A stretch of 64,000 bases of DNA from Alkalihalobacillus bogoriensis ATCC BAA-922 (GTDB lineage Bacteria > Bacillota > Bacilli > Bacillales > Bacillaceae_F). Of this stretch, positions 8,772 through 17,917 are shown piece after piece. The notes beneath the pieces are model-generated. The model was given only the letters and a program-made list of their open reading frames with translations. It was not told the origin of the DNA and ran no database searches. Both the position numbers and the translations under genes were made by a program. The stretch covers positions 465,032-529,031 of the forward strand of contig NZ_KK211277.1 in assembly GCF_000621445.1 (NCBI RefSeq), read 5' to 3'. Each line of letters begins with the position of its first letter. Within the stretch, counting starts at the first letter, position 1.

Positions 8772-9932
8772 TTAGTATATCTCTTTCATCCGTAGTTTTT
8801 TCCGACCATATATTTTCTTGGAAATCGAAGGGGCAAGTTGAAATAAAGCGACACCAATTAAAGCAGATAATAGAATAAATATACTACTAAACGATTGAAT
8901 CGTCCCGATTGCTAACGCTGCAATAATGATGGAAAACTCCCCGCGTTGCGTTAAGGAAAGTCCTGCTCGAAGCGACACTCGCTTTGATAGCCCATACCAT
9001 TGTCCCCCTAAATACCCGACGATGATTTTAGCAATAATCGACCAAACAAGTAATAAGAACAATAGACCGACCATAGGAACTCCCTCTTGTAACGTTATCG
9101 TCGTTCCAAAATATAAGAAAAATAACGGCATAAGTAAATCTCTTGAACGGACAACAAGCTCTTCTAACTCATGTGTACGTTTCACTTCCGCTAACATAAT
9201 TCCTGCTAAAAACGCTCCTAATACTTCAGATAAATCTAGATAAAGAGCGAATCCACCATAAGCAAGAGCTAGTCCAATGACAAATAATAAGAAAATATCT
9301 TCATTCATATATCGGTCAAAAAACGGGCCAAGCTTACTAAAAAGAAAATGTCCTAACAAAACAGCACCGGCAACTAGTAACATGACTTTAACAATCAACA
9401 ATGACATCGATGAGTATGTTAGTGTTGCCCCGGCAGTAACACCAACTAACACTGCAACTAAAATGGGTGCAACAAGGTCTTCAAATATTAATAATCCTAA
9501 CATGAATTCTGATTCTGGGTTGGCTAATCGCTTTGAGCTTTCAAGCATTTTAGCCGTTATTGATGAGCTTGTTGCATATAATACACCACCGATAATTAAG
9601 GATGCAACAAGGTCAAGACCAGCAAGTAAACATATCCCAATCGTGACACCAAAACATAATACAACATCAAGTACCCCTGCTTTTACTACTTTTTTTGCAA
9701 CAGTAAGCAACTGCTTAATCGGAAATTCCATACCTAGCATAAAAAACAACAAGACAATTCCAATTTCCCCTGCAAAATGAAGCAAATGTGTATCTGTCAA
9801 TATTCCACTAATCACTATTCCGGTAATAATAAAAATAATAACATTTGGTATTTTAATTTTCACACCAAGAAAACCAACGAAGAACAATAGTAGTAGAATT
9901 AAGCCGGCACTTAATAGTTCAGGAAATTCCAT
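8772..9932 (-). CDS. khtU: K+/H+ antiporter membrane subunit, KhtU/AmhT type
   Basis: A 386-residue CPA2-family cation:proton antiporter with about 11-12 hydrophobic helices and no C-terminal soluble domain. Typical CPA2 stretches include IGIVLLFFMLGMEF, ATSSSITAKML, ILIFEDL-like GLLIFEDLVAP and TQRGEFSIIIAALA. It would export K+ (or NH4+) in exchange for H+ at high internal pH or on electrophile stress. The start overlaps the khtT stop (TAATG). The two-gene arrangement without khtS resembles amhM-amhT of alkaliphilic Bacillus as well as B. subtilis khtTU; the choice of ion is inferred. Confidence 0.87.
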   Translation of the reverse strand: MEFPELLSAGLILLLLFFVGFLGVKIKIPNVIIFIITGIVISGILTDTHLLHFAGEIGIVLLFFMLGMEFPIKQLLTVAKKVVKAGVLDVVLCFGVTIGICLLAGLDLVASLIIGGVLYATSSSITAKMLESSKRLANPESEFMLGLLIFEDLVAPILVAVLVGVTAGATLTYSSMSLLIVKVMLLVAGAVLLGHFLFSKLGPFFDRYMNEDIFLLFVIGLALAYGGFALYLDLSEVLGAFLAGIMLAEVKRTHELEELVVRSRDLLMPLFFLYFGTTITLQEGVPMVGLLFLLLVWSIIAKIIVGYLGGQWYGLSKRVSLRAGLSLTQRGEFSIIIAALAIGTIQSFSSIFILLSALIGVALFQLAPSISKKIYGRKKLRMKEIY

Positions 9933-10432
9933 TAGTTATTCTTCCCTTCACAAAGTTGCTCAAATTGTGCCACTGCTTCTTTTTTTCCAACGACCATAAT
10001 CGTATCATTCGCTTCAAGCAAATAATCAAATTCATCATCGACTAGAAAATCTTCATCTCGAAAAATACCAATTACCTTTGCTCCTACCGGCATTTTTTCT
10101 TTTAGTAATGAAATATGCCAACCAATAATAGGGGATTGTTTTGTTAACTCGACCCATTCTACAATAATTTGTTTCCTCGCCATTTTTATTTTTTCAATTG
10201 TTTCATGTTCCAATGGACTAAACGTAGCTCCAAGTAATTGCGTTGCTACTTGCTTCGTGTCATCAGATGTTAATCGATACGTAAAGCTAGCTTCATCATC
10301 ATCAGCATCTTCAAAAAAATAAAGCTCCCTTTTGCCCGTATGATGGAAAACAACAGCCATCAGTTGATTTTCTGCATTTATAAACGAGATTTTTTTTCCG
10401 ACTCCTGGTAGTTCACTCATATTCATTTTCAT
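9932..10432 (-). CDS. khtT: Regulatory subunit of K+/H+ antiporter, TrkA-C domain
   Basis: A 166-residue cytosolic protein that gates the antiporter encoded immediately downstream. The N-terminal part begins SELPGVGKKISF as in KhtT; the C-terminal half (about 85-160) is a TrkA-C (RCK-C) domain with the usual closing motif LLEANDTIMVVGKKEAV. AAGGGGGAC precedes ATG 10432. Translational overlap with khtU supports a complex. The promoter carries an HssR-like direct repeat. Confidence 0.85.
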   Translation of the reverse strand: MKMNMSELPGVGKKISFINAENQLMAVVFHHTGKRELYFFEDADDDEASFTYRLTSDDTKQVATQLLGATFSPLEHETIEKIKMARKQIIVEWVELTKQSPIIGWHISLLKEKMPVGAKVIGIFRDEDFLVDDEFDYLLEANDTIMVVGKKEAVAQFEQLCEGKNN

Positions 10433-10464
10433 TCGTTCGTCCCCCTTATGTTCTGTGCTTTTTG

Positions 10465-10497
10465 ATTATAGAAAGGGATTATGAACTGAATATGAAT
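10465..10497 (-). promoter_or_regulatory. khtT promoter with HssR-type direct repeat
   Basis: On the minus strand ATTCATATT-CA-GTTCATAAT (10478-10497) is followed 9 bp past the TTCATA-N5-TTCATA core by TATAAT (10465-10470). The 17-bp core is identical to the relP element and sits at the same distance from the -10, overlapping the -35 position as expected for an activator of the OmpR family. Confidence 0.6.
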
Positions 10498-10655
10498 TAA
10501 CTTTTTTAAAGCGATAATCGATCCACTCCACTTGTAAAAATGTTATATTTATCAAAAAAGGATAAATGAACAAGGGATACTTCCACTTTTTAAAAACAGA
10601 TTATCGAATTTAATATTTCTTTTTTAAATCAATTTATAGCAGAAGGGAAAATGTT

Positions 10656-10928
10656 ATGGTTAGTCAAACGAAAACAAATAGTCAAGCTGTTATTTCTTTA
10701 ACTATGGGTGTTCTTTCAATACTTTTACCATTTTTGGGTCTAGTTCTTGGTATTTTCGGAGTAGTGGCATCAAGAAAAGCTGTAAAACAAATGGAAAAGA
10801 CAAGTGAAGATGGGAAAAGCTTAGCAACGTCAGGTTTAATTTGTAGCACGATCGGAATTGTAATTCAACTTTTCGGAGTGCTTGGACTTATTACTTTTTA
10901 CTCTGCAACGCAATCTGTGATTGGCTAA
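10656..10928 (+). CDS. DUF4190-type small membrane protein
   Basis: A 90-residue protein with two hydrophobic helices (about 10-35 and 60-85) separated by SRKAVKQMEKTSEDGKSLAT. This Gly/Ala-rich two-helix pattern is that of DUF4190 proteins, whose function is unknown. AGAAGGG lies upstream of ATG 10656. It stands alone and converges on kynA. Confidence 0.75.
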   Translation: MVSQTKTNSQAVISLTMGVLSILLPFLGLVLGIFGVVASRKAVKQMEKTSEDGKSLATSGLICSTIGIVIQLFGVLGLITFYSATQSVIG

Positions 10929-10942
10929 AAATGATAGTAATA

Positions 10943-10975
10943 AAAAAGCATCCCGATGGTAATATCCGGATGCTT
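10943..10975 (-). terminator. Terminator of the kyn operon
   Basis: Stem AAGCATCC/GGATGCTT (10946-10953 with 10968-10975) with a T tract on the minus strand just downstream of kynA. It may also slow plus-strand transcripts from 10928. Confidence 0.75.
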
Positions 10976-10984
10976 CTCCTATTT

Positions 10985-11818
10985 TTATAACTCCGTTCGT
11001 AAATTCCATAGTTCCGGAAAAAATTGTTGTTCTAACACTTGTTTTAAATAATTCACACCTGATGACCCACCCGTGCCAATTTTAAATCCGATTATTCTTT
11101 CTACTGTTTTCATATGACGGAATCGCCATTGCTGTAAACTATCTTCTATATCAACAAGCTTTTCTGCTAGTTGATATAAATCCCAATATTTATCTGTTTG
11201 CTGATACACTGTTTTCCATGCTTCTTTTACCGCTTCATTTTCTTCATAAGGCTGTGTAACATCCCGATTCAACACCTCATGAGGGATCGAAAATCCGGCA
11301 CGGTGTAGTGCTGCAACCGACACATCATAAATGCTTGGCTCATGGTATGCCTTTGTTAGTTTTTGTAATAGTTCTTTGTCTTTTTCATAAATTTTTAAAA
11401 TATAATCTGTTTTGTTTCCAAGTGCAAATTCAATTAAACGATACTGAAACGATTGAAATCCTGATGAGCTCCCTAGTTTATCTCGAAATTCAAGATATTC
11501 TGCAGGAGTTAATGTCGATAATACATCCCATGCTTTAATGATTTGCGATTGAATTTGTGAGACACGCGCCAGTTTTTTAAAGCTAACGTCATAGTTACCA
11601 TCCATAATCTCTTGTTTTGCTGCTTCTAATTCGTGTAAAGTCAGTTTCATCCATAGCTCACTCACTTGATGAATGATGATAAATAACATTTCATCATGGT
11701 GATCTGATAGTCGATTTTGACTAGAGAGCAGCGTATCTAACTGTAAATAATCCCCGTACGTCATTTTTTCAGAAAAATTGGTTTCAATCTGTTTCTCATT
11801 ATCTGTAGGTCGTTTCAT
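10985..11818 (-). CDS. kynA: Tryptophan 2,3-dioxygenase
   Basis: Haem enzyme of 277 residues opening the indole ring of L-tryptophan to N-formylkynurenine. The start is ATG 11818, with GGAGTG upstream; the ORF itself extends to 11911 inside kynB. Family landmarks are [15 protein letters not shown] near the N terminus, [10 protein letters not shown] with the distal His, [10 protein letters not shown], the [13 protein letters not shown] segment with the haem-ligating His and [11 protein letters not shown] near the C terminus. It starts about 5 bp after kynB and is the last gene of kynU-kynB-kynA. Confidence 0.95.
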   Translation of the reverse strand: MKRPTDNEKQIETNFSEKMTYGDYLQLDTLLSSQNRLSDHHDEMLFIIIHQVSELWMKLTLHELEAAKQEIMDGNYDVSFKKLARVSQIQSQIIKAWDVLSTLTPAEYLEFRDKLGSSSGFQSFQYRLIEFALGNKTDYILKIYEKDKELLQKLTKAYHEPSIYDVSVAALHRAGFSIPHEVLNRDVTQPYEENEAVKEAWKTVYQQTDKYWDLYQLAEKLVDIEDSLQQWRFRHMKTVERIIGFKIGTGGSSGVNYLKQVLEQQFFPELWNLRTEL

Positions 11819-11822
11819 TGTT

Positions 11823-12473
11823 TCACTCCATTCCTTTTGCAGTTGAAAGAGGTGTAATGACAGCCCGGACTGGACTCCCATCTGCCTGTTCAATCGGTAG
11901 TGGCAAGGCAATTAGTTCATATATGCCAGGTGAGACATCATCTAATACGACATTTTCCAAAATATACATTCCATTTTGATGGATACGATGATGCCGTGGT
12001 AATTCTTTGCTATCAATATGATCAACTGATGGTAAATCAACACCGATTAACGTTATCCCTTGGTTATGTAAATAATCGATGGCCCCTAGTGACAAGACGG
12101 GAATCTTTGTTGGAAAGACTGTTCTATCTTTCCAAGCTGCTGTTCGGAATAACACTTTATCTACTCCCGTATAATCTTGTTGTTGTAAAGCTTCGACTCC
12201 AATTTCATCCATATGACTTACATCGATTAATAAACAAGGACCGATACATCGATTTACATCAAGTTCGGTCACAGCGTCACCATCATCTAAAAAGTGAAAG
12301 GGAGCATCAATATGTGTCCCACTATGCAAACTCATTGTCATTTTTCCAATATTAACCGAACCCGTATCCTTTTTCCGATAAATGGTTTCATAGGAAAAAG
12401 GCGTATCCCCTGGCCAGTGAGCCGTTTTCTTGTGTAAAGGCTGTGAAATATCAATCCATTTTTTATTTTTCAT
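11823..12473 (-). CDS. kynB: Kynurenine formamidase
   Basis: Metal-dependent cyclase-family hydrolase of 216 residues that converts N-formylkynurenine to kynurenine and formate. It shows WPGDTPF near the N terminus, the metal site [12 protein letters not shown] (about 51-62) and DLPSVDH (about 144-150). It lies 11 bp after kynU and just before kynA, which makes the assignment firm. Confidence 0.95.
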   Translation of the reverse strand: MKNKKWIDISQPLHKKTAHWPGDTPFSYETIYRKKDTGSVNIGKMTMSLHSGTHIDAPFHFLDDGDAVTELDVNRCIGPCLLIDVSHMDEIGVEALQQQDYTGVDKVLFRTAAWKDRTVFPTKIPVLSLGAIDYLHNQGITLIGVDLPSVDHIDSKELPRHHRIHQNGMYILENVVLDDVSPGIYELIALPLPIEQADGSPVRAVITPLSTAKGME

Positions 12474-12484
12474 GTTTCACCTCA

Positions 12485-13759
12485 TTACGCAATAATCCCA
12501 CGAGTATTCGCAAACTTTTCATACTCTTTCGTTTCCATAATTTCTTTTAACGTTTCAACGGTTTTCCAAATATCAAAAAAAGTATTATACAAAGCAACTG
12601 GACCAAGTCGGATAAAATTCGGTGCCCGGAAATCCGGAACAATTCCCGCCTGCTTTAATGCTTTGCAAATGCTAGCCGCATGCTCATGCTCAAGTAAAAT
12701 ATGAGCGCCACGTTTTTCTTCCTCTTTCGGACTCGCTAATTGAAATCCATATTCTTTTAATTCAAGGTCAAGTAAATCAAGGAAATATTGTGTTAATTGT
12801 AATGATTTTTTCCTGATGTTTTCCATTCCTACTTCATTAAACATCTCCAGGGAACCAAGTAACGGAGCCATACTTAAAATATGCGGTGTTCCAATTTCAT
12901 ACGCACTCGCATCAACTGCAGCATCTAAATCGTGACTCATATCAAATTGAACTTCTTTTTTTGAACTAAACCATCCAGCTAACCCTGGTTCTTGCCCAAA
13001 ATGCTCTTCATGAACAAAGAGCGCACCAACCGCACCTGGTCCTCCATTTAAATGCTTATAATTGCACCAAACAGCAAAGTCTACATTCCACTCATGTAAT
13101 TCGTGCGGGATAGAGCCAATCGAATGACATAAATCAAAACCGATAACGATGCCTCGCTTATGTGCTTGTGCTGTTAAGCGTTTCATATTCAATATTTGAC
13201 CACTTCGATAAAGGATACTTGGTAAGAAAATAAGAGCTACATCATCTGTCATGGCAGCGATAATATCTTCTTCTTGCAATAGTCCTTTTTGACTTTCAAC
13301 TTTATGTAACGCCGTCTGTGGGTCAAAGCCATTTAATGTAATTTGACTTTTTAACGCATAAATATCAGAAGGAAATGTCGCGTCATCTGCTAAGATTTTA
13401 TACCGTTCTTTTGTTGGCTTGTAAAAGCTAGACACGAGCTGATGAATGTTGACCGTTGTTGAACCGGTAACAATAACCTCTTTAGCTTTCGCGCCAACAA
13501 GTGATGACAGTTGTTCGCCTAAATATTCTGACATATAAAACCATGGATGTTTCCCCTCTACCCAACCATCAATGCCATATTGTTTCCATGAATCTAAGAC
13601 GATGAGTAATGTTTCTTCTGCACGCTTTGACAATAACCCAAGCGAATTGCCATCTAAATATATACCTTCTCCAATATAAAATTCATCTCGATACTTAAAC
13701 AATGGATCTTCTTTATCCTTTTTATGTGCAAACTCGGCCGTATTCTTTTTTTCACTCAT
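12485..13759 (-). CDS. kynU: Kynureninase
   Basis: PLP-dependent hydrolase of 424 residues splitting kynurenine to anthranilate and alanine. [10 protein letters not shown] (about 34-43), the PLP-binding [14 protein letters not shown] and the Schiff-base Lys in [12 protein letters not shown] identify the family. It is the promoter-proximal gene of the operon. A near-consensus sigma-A promoter and palindromic operators lie upstream at 13792-13834. With kynB and kynA it makes a complete tryptophan-to-anthranilate pathway. Confidence 0.95.
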   Translation of the reverse strand: MSEKKNTAEFAHKKDKEDPLFKYRDEFYIGEGIYLDGNSLGLLSKRAEETLLIVLDSWKQYGIDGWVEGKHPWFYMSEYLGEQLSSLVGAKAKEVIVTGSTTVNIHQLVSSFYKPTKERYKILADDATFPSDIYALKSQITLNGFDPQTALHKVESQKGLLQEEDIIAAMTDDVALIFLPSILYRSGQILNMKRLTAQAHKRGIVIGFDLCHSIGSIPHELHEWNVDFAVWCNYKHLNGGPGAVGALFVHEEHFGQEPGLAGWFSSKKEVQFDMSHDLDAAVDASAYEIGTPHILSMAPLLGSLEMFNEVGMENIRKKSLQLTQYFLDLLDLELKEYGFQLASPKEEEKRGAHILLEHEHAASICKALKQAGIVPDFRAPNFIRLGPVALYNTFFDIWKTVETLKEIMETKEYEKFANTRGIIA

Positions 13760-13791
13760 TCCAAGCGCCCCTTTTGCTGTATGATAAAACC

Positions 13792-13834
13792 ATTATATTT
13801 TCTTCATTGACATATTGTCAATGACATTATGTCA
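13792..13834 (-). promoter_or_regulatory. kynU promoter with overlapping palindromic operators
   Basis: On the minus strand TTGACA (13816-13821) and TATAAT (13792-13797) are spaced by 18 bp. The perfect dyad CATTGACA-TAT-TGTCAATG (13805-13823) covers the -35 and a second dyad TGACATTATGTCA follows (13822-13834). The divergent TetR gene starts about 90 bp away, so these are likely its operators. Confidence 0.7.
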
Positions 13835-13925
13835 ATGAATTGTTAAGTTTGTCGATACTCTGTTCTTATCATCTTTCCTTTTCCCACAATGTATGCTATT
13901 TTATTGGGTAAGCTAGATAGAGTAG

Positions 13926-14534
13926 GTGAGGAAACTGAAAACGAAGCGGCAATTACAAGCAATGGAGACAAAACAGAAATTAGTGAAAGCAGCAAAGGAA
14001 GTTTTCTTTGAACAAGGCTTCCAAAAATCAACAATCCAACAAATAATTAAACACGCCGAAACAGGTTATGGTACGGCTTACGTATATTTTAAAAATAAAG
14101 ATGACTTTTTAGTTGAAATTATGCAGGAAACGATGGACGAATTTTACAAAGTGGCAACAATGCCCTTTACACCATCTTCAAAAACAGAAGCTCAGCATTT
14201 AATTGGAAATCAAGTTAAGCTTTTCTTAACTTTAGCGTTAGATAATAAAGACTTAATGAAACTAATTAAAGAAGCGATAGGTTTTTCACCTGTAGTTGAA
14301 CAACATTGGCTTTCCATTCGAAATCGATTTATTGAGAACATTACAAATGATATTCATTATGTCCAAGAAAAAGCGCTGGCCAATACAGAATTACAACCTT
14401 CCATCGTTGCACGATCTTGGTTTTATACAAACGAAATGTTTATGTGGGAACTCGTTTCAGGAAACACTGAAGACATCGATGACATTGTAAGTCATATGAC
14501 CATTCTTTATACTCGTGGATTGTATCATTTTTAA
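13926..14534 (+). CDS. TetR/AcrR-family regulator, probable kyn repressor
   Basis: A 202-residue TetR-type regulator. The N-terminal HTH (about 10-60) includes TKQKLVKAAKEVFFEQGFQK and TGYGTAYVYFKNKDDFL. The larger C-terminal ligand domain is not assignable. GTG at 13926 is the longest likely start; an internal ATG at 13962 is possible. It is divergent from kynUBA and the gap carries two tandem dyads on the kynU promoter, so it probably represses kynUBA and responds to tryptophan or a kynurenine-pathway intermediate (inference). Confidence 0.82.
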   Translation: MRKLKTKRQLQAMETKQKLVKAAKEVFFEQGFQKSTIQQIIKHAETGYGTAYVYFKNKDDFLVEIMQETMDEFYKVATMPFTPSSKTEAQHLIGNQVKLFLTLALDNKDLMKLIKEAIGFSPVVEQHWLSIRNRFIENITNDIHYVQEKALANTELQPSIVARSWFYTNEMFMWELVSGNTEDIDDIVSHMTILYTRGLYHF

Positions 14535-14596
14535 ATCAATTTCGAACTAACTTGGAAACGAAATCCTCGTTTTAAATTCAGACAACTCTCAATACT

Positions 14597-14631
14597 AAAA
14601 GTGTTTGATGGTATCGTTCAAACACTTTTTT
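14597..14631 (+). terminator. Terminator after the tetR gene
   Basis: 12-bp stem (14597-14608 with 14618-14629) followed by six T residues on the plus strand. Confidence 0.85.
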
Positions 14632-14665
14632 CACTTCTGTAAAAAAAATAAAAGGAGATGTTTGT

Positions 14666-14860
14666 ATGTTTGGAATGAGACGAAATAAGAAAAATGGTAA
14701 CACACCATTAATGGTAACACTCGTTGGAGTGGGAGTTGGTGCAGCAGCTTACGGCTTAATGCGTGGCAGAAACAACGGAAACAATGGCGACAACAATAAC
14801 CAAATGATGGACAACATGATGCAACCGATTCAAAAAGCAATGGACCAATTCCGTAACTAA
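14666..14860 (+). CDS. Small Asn/Met-rich protein of unknown function
   Basis: A 64-residue protein with a strong AAAGGAGATG site. It has a basic N terminus (RRNKKNG), one short hydrophobic stretch (about 14-30) and an Asn/Gly/Met-rich tail (NNGNNGDNNNQMMDNMMQ). No family name is assigned; such single-helix proteins are common in Bacillaceae and some are sporulation-related. A GC-rich 11-bp hairpin follows. Confidence 0.65.
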   Translation: MFGMRRNKKNGNTPLMVTLVGVGVGAAAYGLMRGRNNGNNGDNNNQMMDNMMQPIQKAMDQFRN

Positions 14861-14866
14861 CTGCCT

Positions 14867-14899
14867 CCCCCGAACAGCTAATGGTTTTGCTGTTCGGGG
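14867..14899 (+). terminator. Hairpin after the small protein gene
   Basis: Perfect 11-bp stem CCCCGAACAGC/GCTGTTCGGGG. It lacks a good T tract on either side, so it may stabilise or terminate the 3' end. The next 220 bases up to 15120 hold one copy of a dispersed 50-bp repeat (15011-15060) and no gene. Confidence 0.5.
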
Positions 14900-15010
14900 A
14901 ACTACATAAAAGCACATACTAATTTTATTCGAGTGCGTGACAATGTAAGACGAATGTGGAGTATTATTGGCTTTTCCTTATAGGCGGGCAGGAAGGTTTT
15001 TGTTACCTAA

Positions 15011-15060
15011 TTCTATTGGACACTTCTTTTCTTTTTCACATGTGTTTTGTCCTATAGAGC
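15011..15060. repeat. 50-bp dispersed repeat, copy 1
   Basis: Segment beginning TTCTATTGGACACTTCTTTT and ending TGTCCTATAGAGC. It aligns without gaps, over 50 bp, with 49442-49491. The ends of each copy are inverted repeats, so the transcript folds into a hairpin with a large loop. It lies near the 3' end of the GH43-like gene. Confidence 0.7.
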
Positions 15061-15120
15061 AAACTCCCCGCCAAAAAACAGCAGAACCCTCTCTACCGGT
15101 TTTTCTACTTTCAAAATATA

Positions 15121-16062
15121 TCATTTCTTCAAATTCATCATCAGGGATTCATCCCGGTTACATTTAATAATCCCATTTTTTAGCTCTAATTTTGCAACTT
15201 GGATGCTCGACCGTTTGCTTTCAGATGAATCTCCGGTTGTTTGTTTATGAACACCAGGGTGAGTAAAGTAAAATATATAAGCTTCTTCATTATGGACGAG
15301 GACATCAGCATGACGACCATAATCATAATCATCTTCCCGCTGACCGAATTCATCGAGAATCTTTGAATTTTTTTCCCAATTCTCACAGTCACTTGAGCGA
15401 AAGACAACCTGCCCTTTCCAACTGTCAACGATAAGCCAATATGAACTTTTCCAATAAAATACGTTCGCTCCTTCATGAGGAAAACCTGTTATAACTGGAC
15501 CGATGACTTCCCATTCGTATAAGTCATCACTTTTTGCAACATATGTATGTGAATCATGGGCTTCATCTTTATACCATAATCGATAACTTCCATCTGGATG
15601 TTGGTGGACGGCCGCATCTATAACAAAGTTCGAGCTTAGGTGTAACGGAGATTGATACGTCCAATCCCATAAATTCTTACTTGTATAGTGTCTTATCTCC
15701 CGTTCAACTCCTGGCCAATCTGTTGGTATTCCTTGAATGTAACTGACATACATATGATACATTCCATCTACGAAAACAATCTCAGGAGCCCAAAATGTAT
15801 TGTGGCCTTGCTCTACCTCTAACCCTTCTATTATCCCACGATACTTCCAATTAACCCCATTAGAAGATGAGGCTATACCTAGTGATGTACCATGAACCCA
15901 TGAAACCCCGATACCCGGCGCTGTCGCTCTTCGATTTGTATAAATCACCCACCATTGTTTTTCTTGCTCATTCCATATAATCGTAGGATCCGCAGCCCCG
16001 TCATAAATCGGATCACGAAACAATGGAACATGTGCATAGCTTTCTTTCTTTTTTTCGTTCAT
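15121..16062 (-). CDS. GH43-like five-bladed propeller glycoside hydrolase
   Basis: A 313-residue protein without a signal peptide. FRDPIYDGAADPTIIWNE near the N terminus, NTFWAPEIVFVDGMYHMYVS (about 86-105) and FVIDAAVHQHPDG show the repeating Asp/Glu placement of clan GH-F propellers (GH43 and relatives such as GH117). ATG 16062 is chosen because AAAGGAGG lies 7 bp upstream. An AraC regulator is encoded divergently and probably controls it. The sugar substrate cannot be told; there is no transporter beside it. Confidence 0.75.
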   Translation of the reverse strand: MNEKKKESYAHVPLFRDPIYDGAADPTIIWNEQEKQWWVIYTNRRATAPGIGVSWVHGTSLGIASSSNGVNWKYRGIIEGLEVEQGHNTFWAPEIVFVDGMYHMYVSYIQGIPTDWPGVEREIRHYTSKNLWDWTYQSPLHLSSNFVIDAAVHQHPDGSYRLWYKDEAHDSHTYVAKSDDLYEWEVIGPVITGFPHEGANVFYWKSSYWLIVDSWKGQVVFRSSDCENWEKNSKILDEFGQREDDYDYGRHADVLVHNEEAYIFYFTHPGVHKQTTGDSSESKRSSIQVAKLELKNGIIKCNRDESLMMNLKK

Positions 16063-16372
16063 TTTCATTCCTCCTTTCAGTTTTATTCTCTTTTCATACA
16101 AACTGATTCCTCTTTCTCTTACACAATTTGTTTATTTTCAAAAGAATTTCACTATTTTTTATAGATACACCGTACTATCTGACTTTGGAATCCGTTGCTA
16201 GTCTTTTTTACAAATCAGTTCTTTAGACACAGTAGTTAACTGATCTGAAAAAACTTTTGGAATAATTAGGTTATTCTTACTCATTTTTCATTATATTGAA
16301 CATGGTAAAATATGATAATAATTATTATTATATTAAAATTTATATCACACTTTTTAACGAGGTGTTGTTCCA
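16063..16372. promoter_or_regulatory. Divergent control region of GH43-like and AraC genes
   Basis: This 310-bp gap has no gene. It contains an inverted repeat ATCAGTT...AACTGAT (16214-16220 with 16238-16244) that could be a regulator site, and an AT-rich stretch before the AraC start. Assignment as an operator is only a guess. Confidence 0.3.
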
Positions 16373-17602
16373 TTGGATTCTAATCATATACAATTTTTAC
16401 TTAATCTTCTTCAAAACTCATATAAAGTACCTGTTATGTTTATCGGGACAGAAAAGAACATCATGTTTGAATACAATTCTGTATTAAATCCGATTTACTT
16501 GACAAAACATGAACTCATTTCCACCTTGCTAAATGAGAATGACAAGCCATGTTATCCTCATTTTAAAACAACTATGTTTGAGACATTTTTCCTAATTCAT
16601 GTTGAAAAGAATCATAAAAAACTCGGAACTTTGCTTATCGGTCCTTTTTTAACCGATGATGTGGCAGAAGAAATGATTTCTGGTCTTTTATTTGATTATC
16701 AAATCCCATCGTACTTACATTCCGATTTACTTTATTACTTTCAAAGCTTAACAAAACTAAAGCAAGAGGACTTACTCCATCTAGCTCAACATGCTTACTT
16801 TTTGTTCTTCTTTCAAAAATTAGACCTCCCTTCTCTTCAGCAAGAATCCAAGCTGGTGAATATTGATAAAGTAAAGATTGAAAAAGAATTACAAATACGC
16901 CGGCTTGATGGGCGGTTTCATATGGATTATCACCAAGAGCAATATATATGGCAATACATTCGGGAAGGAAAAAAAGATAAGCTGGAAGAACACTTAAACC
17001 AAATAAATGTAGACAGAATTGGGCTCTTATCGAAAACAAGCCATCTACGGCATGTAAAAAACTACTGCATCATCGGGATCGCACTTGCTTCAAGAGCTGC
17101 CATTGAAGGTGGACTTTATCCTGAAATTGTTTTAACGATGAGTGATATTTATATTCAACGCATTGAAGATACACAAGAAGTTCAAAATGTAGAGATGATT
17201 TTCCTTCTAACAAGAGAATATATGTTTGAGCTAACAGACCGTATTCATGCTAGTAAATTAAAAAATCATTCAAAAACAATCGCAATATGTAAAAACTATA
17301 TTTTTAATCATATTTTTGAGAAGCTAACGATTGATGTTATCGCTAAAAAAGTTCACCTTAATCCTATTTACTTATCTCGATTATTTAAAAAAGAAACCGG
17401 CCTTTCTCTCGGGAAATACATACAACAGGAAAAATTAAACGAAGCCAAAAAATTACTGTTGCAAAGTGAATATACAATTTCTGAAATTTGTAATCTTTTA
17501 CAGTTCGGTGACCAGAGTTATTTTGCTAGCGCTTTTAAAAAACATACCGGATTAACCCCTAGTCAATATCGAAAGGAGAATGTGTTAATCTATCAAAATT
17601 AA
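16373..17602 (+). CDS. AraC-family transcriptional regulator
   Basis: A 409-residue regulator. The C-terminal 100 residues carry the two AraC HTH motifs (LTIDVIAKKVHLNPIYLSRL and ISEICNLLQFGDQSYFASAF followed by KHTGLTPSQYRKE). The N-terminal 290 residues are a sensor region not assigned to a named family. TTG at 16373 is supported by CGAGGTG 8 bp upstream. Divergent transcription from the GH43-like gene suggests sugar-responsive activation of it. Confidence 0.88.
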   Translation: MDSNHIQFLLNLLQNSYKVPVMFIGTEKNIMFEYNSVLNPIYLTKHELISTLLNENDKPCYPHFKTTMFETFFLIHVEKNHKKLGTLLIGPFLTDDVAEEMISGLLFDYQIPSYLHSDLLYYFQSLTKLKQEDLLHLAQHAYFLFFFQKLDLPSLQQESKLVNIDKVKIEKELQIRRLDGRFHMDYHQEQYIWQYIREGKKDKLEEHLNQINVDRIGLLSKTSHLRHVKNYCIIGIALASRAAIEGGLYPEIVLTMSDIYIQRIEDTQEVQNVEMIFLLTREYMFELTDRIHASKLKNHSKTIAICKNYIFNHIFEKLTIDVIAKKVHLNPIYLSRLFKKETGLSLGKYIQQEKLNEAKKLLLQSEYTISEICNLLQFGDQSYFASAFKKHTGLTPSQYRKENVLIYQN

Positions 17603-17696
17603 TGGCACTGTATCTTATATCATCTCTTAAAATTCTTAATAAAAAAACTATTGACACTTCTATAACTTTAATTTAGTATCAATATTGTAAAAAATT

Positions 17697-17866
17697 GAAA
17701 ATTCCTCGTTAGGTGAGGCTCCTGTGCTGGAGATATGCTGCTGCCCAAAAATGTCCAAAGACGCCAATGGGTCAACAGAAACCATCGACATAAGGTGGTT
17801 TTTAACGTAGCTGGATATTTATCCTATGCCGCACAGTGCTAAAGCTCTACGAATGGAGGGAAATGT
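17697..17866 (+). ncRNA. M-box (ykoK) magnesium riboswitch
   Basis: The leader shows the conserved M-box segments in order: TCGTTAGGTGAGGCTCCTGT, GCTGCTGCCC, TGTCCAAAGACGCCAATGGG, ACATAAGGTGGTTTTTAA, CAGTGCTAAAGCTCTACGA. It lies directly upstream of an MgtE-type gene, with an intrinsic terminator between (17918-17947). High Mg2+ would favour termination. Confidence 0.93.
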
Positions 17867-17917
17867 TTAGATTTGTATTGTTTTTTTGTACAGATCTGTG
17901 TTTTTGCTGTGCAAATC

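Noticed and set aside
8926..9780. Two plus-strand frames opposite khtU
   Set aside because: Antisense shadows of a strongly coding antiporter gene, without start signals.
8062..10432. Haem exporter hrtAB expected beside an HssRS system
   Set aside because: The adjacent genes are a KhtT/KhtU antiporter pair; no MacB-like permease or ATPase is present in the window.
11900..12355. 151-codon plus-strand frame within kynB
   Set aside because: Antisense to a well-conserved enzyme; composition and lack of ribosome site indicate a shadow.
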